A DNA stretch of 5,819 nt from Patescibacteria group bacterium (GTDB taxonomy: Bacteria; Patescibacteriota; Minisyncoccia; Portnoybacterales; GWB1-42-6). The stretch spans positions 1 through 5,819 of the forward strand of contig JAHKAK010000046.1 in NCBI GenBank assembly GCA_018826025.1, written 5' to 3'. Position numbers and translations under genes: made by a program. The notes beneath the pieces were generated by a model that saw only the letters and a program-made list of their open reading frames with translations, had not been told where the DNA came from and did no database searches. Each line of letters begins with the position of its first letter. The first letter of the stretch is position 1. Positions 3,136 through 5,819 of this stretch are shown here, one piece after another.

Positions 3136-5589
3136 TTATGCTTTGTATCTCAAGTTAATTTCATTTTCCACAAGTTGTTTGTCCCGCCCGTATTTCAAAC
3201 GCGACAATTCTTTGAGCGCTTCAATAATTTCGCGGTTTTCTGGCGGCGGAGGATCAAAAACGATATTAAAAGGTTTGGTGGTTAAATTATTAATAAGCAA
3301 TTTAACATACGCGCAAAAATTATCCTGGTTGATTAAATCATTCTGGTCAAACACCGGCGCAAATTGCTTGACTAAAAATTCCGCGTCTTCCGCGCCGACG
3401 CGCAAAGCCAGCATTGACCCAACATTCCCGAAAACCGCGTCGCGGATTTTTTCCGGGATTTGCTTTATATATTGATGCGTAATTACCAAACAAAGCTTAT
3501 ATTTTCTGGCTTCCGATAAAATTGTCGCAATACTGTCAGTGGTAAAATTCTGGAATTCGTCAATATACAAATAGAAATCCGCGCGTTCTTTTTCTGGCGT
3601 ATCCACGCGGGAAAAAGCCGCCATCATTAACTTACCGACAATTATGAGCCCCAGCAAATACGCGTTTAGATCGCCGATGCGCCCCTTGCTTAAATTAACT
3701 ATCAGAATTTTTTTATTGTCCATTATCTCGCGGAAATTAAGCGCAGATTTGCTTTGCCCGACTATCGGCCGCATAAAATCATTGGCAATGAAAGTGTTGA
3801 ATTTGGAAGTTATATAAGGAACAACGTTGGCTAATGCTGCCTCGCCCCCGGCTTTTTCCGCTTCTTTTATCCAGAAATCTTTCACCACGACATTTTGGCA
3901 CTTATCCAACAAGCGCTTCCGGTAGGCCGCGTCCGCCATGACTCGAGGCACCTCCATTAGCGTGGCGCCTTCGCTGGGATCATCCATTAAAAGCTGCAGC
4001 GCGTTTCTGGTATATTGTTCAAAAAGCGGCCCGCCCGTGGTTCTTAAATCATATAATTTATCAAAAATATTGATCAGTTCGTTAACAATAAAAGTTTTTT
4101 GTTCAGGATACGCTGGATCATATTCCAGCATATTAAGCCCCAAAGGGCGCTCCATATCGGCCGGATTAAAATAAATAACGTCTTCGGCGCGCTCGGCTGG
4201 CACGCACCCTAAAACATAATCCGCAAAATCGCCATGCGGGTCAATAACGCCCAATCCTTCGGTTTTAACGTCCTGCGCGAGCATGCCCTGCATAGCACTG
4301 GTTTTACCTGTACCGGTTTGGCCGACCAAATACAAATGGCGCCGGCGGTCATCCTGTTGCATCCGCACCACTGTTTCCACTCCACGGAAAAAGTTCTTGC
4401 CTAAAACCAAGCCTTCCATTGGCATGTTTGGGGGAGGCGCGGCTTGCTTGGATTTGATAAATTTAACTTTGGGCGTTTCCACTTCCGTGGTAGGAAAGTG
4501 ATAAATAGAAGCCAGCTCTTCCGTGCTTAAAATAAGGCGGCGACTGGCGTCAAATATCCGGAAAGAAAAAGCGTAGAATATTTTTTTTAAACCCCGGCCG
4601 GGATTGGGCCGCGCTGATTTTAAAATATTCAAATTCAAACCGTTAAATTGAGAAAAAGCGGTCTCCAGTTGCAATAAAAGTTGGCCGGCTTGCTCGGGCA
4701 TGGTAGCTGAAACCGCTAAATTAATATTAGTTTCATAGGCGACTTTATTGGCTTTTCCTTCCAGCGCTTTGATGACTTCGTTGCTAAGCGGGGTGATTGA
4801 GGCCGGACCGGCCAAGGGCGCTTCTTTTTTCTCCGGTAAAAATCCTGACCCGCTTACTAAATCAAATAAAATCGCCAGCCAATTTTTATCCACCTGAATT
4901 TTGGATAAATTATACTGCTTGCCTTTTTGCATCTCGCGGGCGATTTTTAAAGAATTTTTTCGCCACCGCTTAACTTTCGTTGGCCGAATAAGCAATTGGA
5001 TCGCCGCGCCTTCCCCTTGAGCGTTTAACTTGCTTAACGCGTTGACAATTTCGTTTAGCGGATCGGTTTCCAGGCCTTGATAAGTTTTAAACGGCAAGGA
5101 CCGGCCGCGGCCGGCAAAAAGATATGAGCCAAGGTTGGCTCCTTGAGGATTAAAAATATTGTAGTCTTCAATTGGCCGAACGTCCGCGGCCGGGAAAAAT
5201 CCGTGAATTTGTTTTTCCATAACGCCGGCCAGCCGCCGCGGACAAGCCACATAAAAACTAATATCCTCGCCCACGTTTTGCACCGCCATTTCAAAAGCAA
5301 AAATCGGCTGGCCGTATAAAAAAGCGCTCCAGCCTTTTTCTTTTAAATTTCCCAGACTCGCGTAGAACTGCTCCATCACCGCCACCAGTTCCTTAAACGG
5401 TTTTTTATTTTTTTCATCGGCGGAAATTTTAGGCAAAACCACCAAAAACAGCGACATATTCATCGCCCGGACGATTTTTCCTTTATTTTTTATCAACGAC
5501 ACCACCACGTAAATTCCCAAAAAAACCACGATAAAAAAAAGCATCATGGTTAAAGGAAAAAGTATTAAATTTAGGTCAAGTGAATCCAT
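3136..5589 (-). CDS. Membrane-anchored VirD4/TraD-like type IV secretion DNA-pumping ATPase
   Basis: This 817-residue protein is a P-loop motor of the VirD4/TraD/HerA (DUF87-like) group, hexameric ATPases that pump DNA or nucleoprotein across membranes. Numbering is from a TTG one codon upstream of the ATG. A single membrane helix (about 10-33) anchors the N-terminus. Residues about 45-375 form a long domain I cannot match to a named family from memory. The ATPase then shows Walker A GQTGTGKT (424-431), IDPHGDF (450-456), Walker B YLYIDEF (674-680), the THQ segment (705-707) and RVGAEDAEFL (731-740), typical of coupling proteins. The all-alpha domain region lies between the Walker motifs (about 490-620). 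ATG at 5589 is preferred over the adjacent TTG at 5592; there is no Shine-Dalgarno site. No relaxase, VirB4 or pilus gene lies in the window, so a role in conjugation, DNA uptake or a type IV pilus-like system remains open. The sequence is intact with all ATPase motifs present. Confidence 0.87.
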   Translation of the reverse strand: MDSLDLNLILFPLTMMLFFIVVFLGIYVVVSLIKNKGKIVRAMNMSLFLVVLPKISADEKNKKPFKELVAVMEQFYASLGNLKEKGWSAFLYGQPIFAFEMAVQNVGEDISFYVACPRRLAGVMEKQIHGFFPAADVRPIEDYNIFNPQGANLGSYLFAGRGRSLPFKTYQGLETDPLNEIVNALSKLNAQGEGAAIQLLIRPTKVKRWRKNSLKIAREMQKGKQYNLSKIQVDKNWLAILFDLVSGSGFLPEKKEAPLAGPASITPLSNEVIKALEGKANKVAYETNINLAVSATMPEQAGQLLLQLETAFSQFNGLNLNILKSARPNPGRGLKKIFYAFSFRIFDASRRLILSTEELASIYHFPTTEVETPKVKFIKSKQAAPPPNMPMEGLVLGKNFFRGVETVVRMQQDDRRRHLYLVGQTGTGKTSAMQGMLAQDVKTEGLGVIDPHGDFADYVLGCVPAERAEDVIYFNPADMERPLGLNMLEYDPAYPEQKTFIVNELINIFDKLYDLRTTGGPLFEQYTRNALQLLMDDPSEGATLMEVPRVMADAAYRKRLLDKCQNVVVKDFWIKEAEKAGGEAALANVVPYITSKFNTFIANDFMRPIVGQSKSALNFREIMDNKKILIVNLSKGRIGDLNAYLLGLIIVGKLMMAAFSRVDTPEKERADFYLYIDEFQNFTTDSIATILSEARKYKLCLVITHQYIKQIPEKIRDAVFGNVGSMLALRVGAEDAEFLVKQFAPVFDQNDLINQDNFCAYVKLLINNLTTKPFNIVFDPPPPENREIIEALKELSRLKYGRDKQLVENEINLRYKA

Positions 5590-5628
5590 CAATTATTTTT
5601 TCATTCCGCCCATGCGAAAGATTTTGTT

Positions 5629-5757
5629 ATAAATTCGCGATGAGTTGAGCGTCTAAAATTGCCAGCGGGACGAGGGAGCGAAGCCGCGGAGAATGTCTAC
5701 AGCGGCGAAGCGACTGAGTTGTCCGCGGCAATTTTAGCGAGACGAATCCGAATTTAT
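5629..5757. repeat. Large inverted-repeat (MITE/REP-like) element upstream of the ATPase gene
   Basis: Outer arms ATAAATTCG (5629-5637) and CGAATTTAT (5749-5757) are exact complements. Inner arms CTAAAATTGCC (5653-5663) and GGCAATTTTAG (5727-5737) are exact 11-mers. The stretches between them are partly complementary. The GC-rich centre holds GCGAAGC-type motifs and another pair, CCGCGGA (5684-5690) and TCCGCGG (5722-5728). It differs in sequence from the element at 2162-2256 but has the same architecture. It has stop codons in two frames and a 63-codon frame across it that is probably spurious. Its right arm also holds ATCCGAAT, the octamer clustered at 3068-3128. Confidence 0.72.
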
Positions 5758-5817
5758 CAAAATTTTTCGCCGGGCGGCGGTTTTTTCCGCCGCTTTTTTG
5801 CCGCCAAAAAAGCGGCA
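5734..5817 (-). CDS. Possible 3' end of an upstream gene, running into the repeat element
   Basis: On the minus strand the frame entering at 5817 reads 27 codons rich in Lys, Ala and Arg (KKAAEKTAARRK) and stops at a TAA supplied by the repeat (5734-5736). Its codons (GCG, GCC, AAA, GAA) look like those of the neighbouring genes. Another frame reads AAKKRRKKPPPGEKF and stops earlier, near 5758, so which frame is real cannot be settled from this edge. The product is unknown. If real, it precedes the ATPase gene in the same direction. Confidence 0.25.
   Translation of the reverse strand, partial: CRFFGGKKAAEKTAARRKILINSDSSR
5774..5799 (+). terminator. Hairpin plus T-run resembling a plus-strand terminator
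   Basis: GCGGCGG (5774-5780) and CCGCCGC (5787-5793) pair perfectly around six T's and are followed by six more T's (5794-5799). The shape fits a rho-independent terminator on the plus strand, but no plus-strand gene leads to it. An overlapping second hairpin (TTTGCCGC/GCGGCAAA, 5797-5819) competes with it. It may equally be Lys/Ala/Pro-coding sequence of the upstream gene. Confidence 0.25.
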
Positions 5818-5819
5818 AA

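Noticed and set aside
5627..5818. 63-codon minus-strand frame at the right edge
   Set aside because: Most of it is a translation through the inverted-repeat element (SLRRCRHSPRLRSLVPLAIL), with Arg/Ser-rich composition unlike the real genes.

Overview
The window looks like part of a chromosome of an ultra-small uncultivated bacterium of the Candidate Phyla Radiation (Patescibacteria, Parcubacteria-like). This is inferred, not proven. The signs are a short DnaX with only the clamp-loader core, a large stand-alone VirD4/TraD-like ATPase, no convincing Shine-Dalgarno site before any start, and nearly every gene junction filled with a different short palindromic repeat. Some of these repeats, such as the one whose translation gives RYAQND and the CCCTCG repeat, are of a kind I associate with these genomes. 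TGA works as a stop (dnaX ends in TGA), so the UGA-Gly recoding of Absconditabacteria/Gracilibacteria does not apply.

Layout, left to right. Bases 2-160 (+) hold the last 52 codons of an integrase-core (DDE) transposase, followed by what is probably the right end of its insertion sequence. All other genes lie on the minus strand, so they are transcribed from right to left. 278-682 is a tryptophan-rich TspO/MBR membrane protein of a short form without the first membrane helix. It lies between two direct copies of a 27-nt repeat, one of which is split by a 34-nt hairpin insert that reaches almost to the start codon. 857-930 is tRNA-Gln(UUG) with an encoded CCA. 1017-2156 is dnaX (DNA polymerase III gamma/tau), with a likely repeat-derived seven-residue insertion inside its zinc module. 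2162-2256 is an inverted-repeat element filling the dnaX leader, with a candidate promoter and a rho-independent terminator just upstream. 2359-3039 is a GtrA-like polytopic membrane protein. 3136-5589 is an 817-residue membrane-anchored type IV secretion/conjugation-type DNA-pumping ATPase. The right edge (about 5629-5757) is another large inverted-repeat element, possibly lying in or just after the 3' end of an upstream gene.

Functionally the genes do not form one pathway. The ATPase and GtrA-like genes may share a transcript that ends at the terminator at 2282-2316. dnaX appears to have its own promoter, and tRNA-Gln and tspO follow. I found no CRISPR array, toxin-antitoxin pair or clearly new defence system. 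The most notable feature is the way small palindromic repeats have entered gene borders (dnaX leader, dnaX stop, tspO start, GtrA stop) and even the dnaX reading frame.
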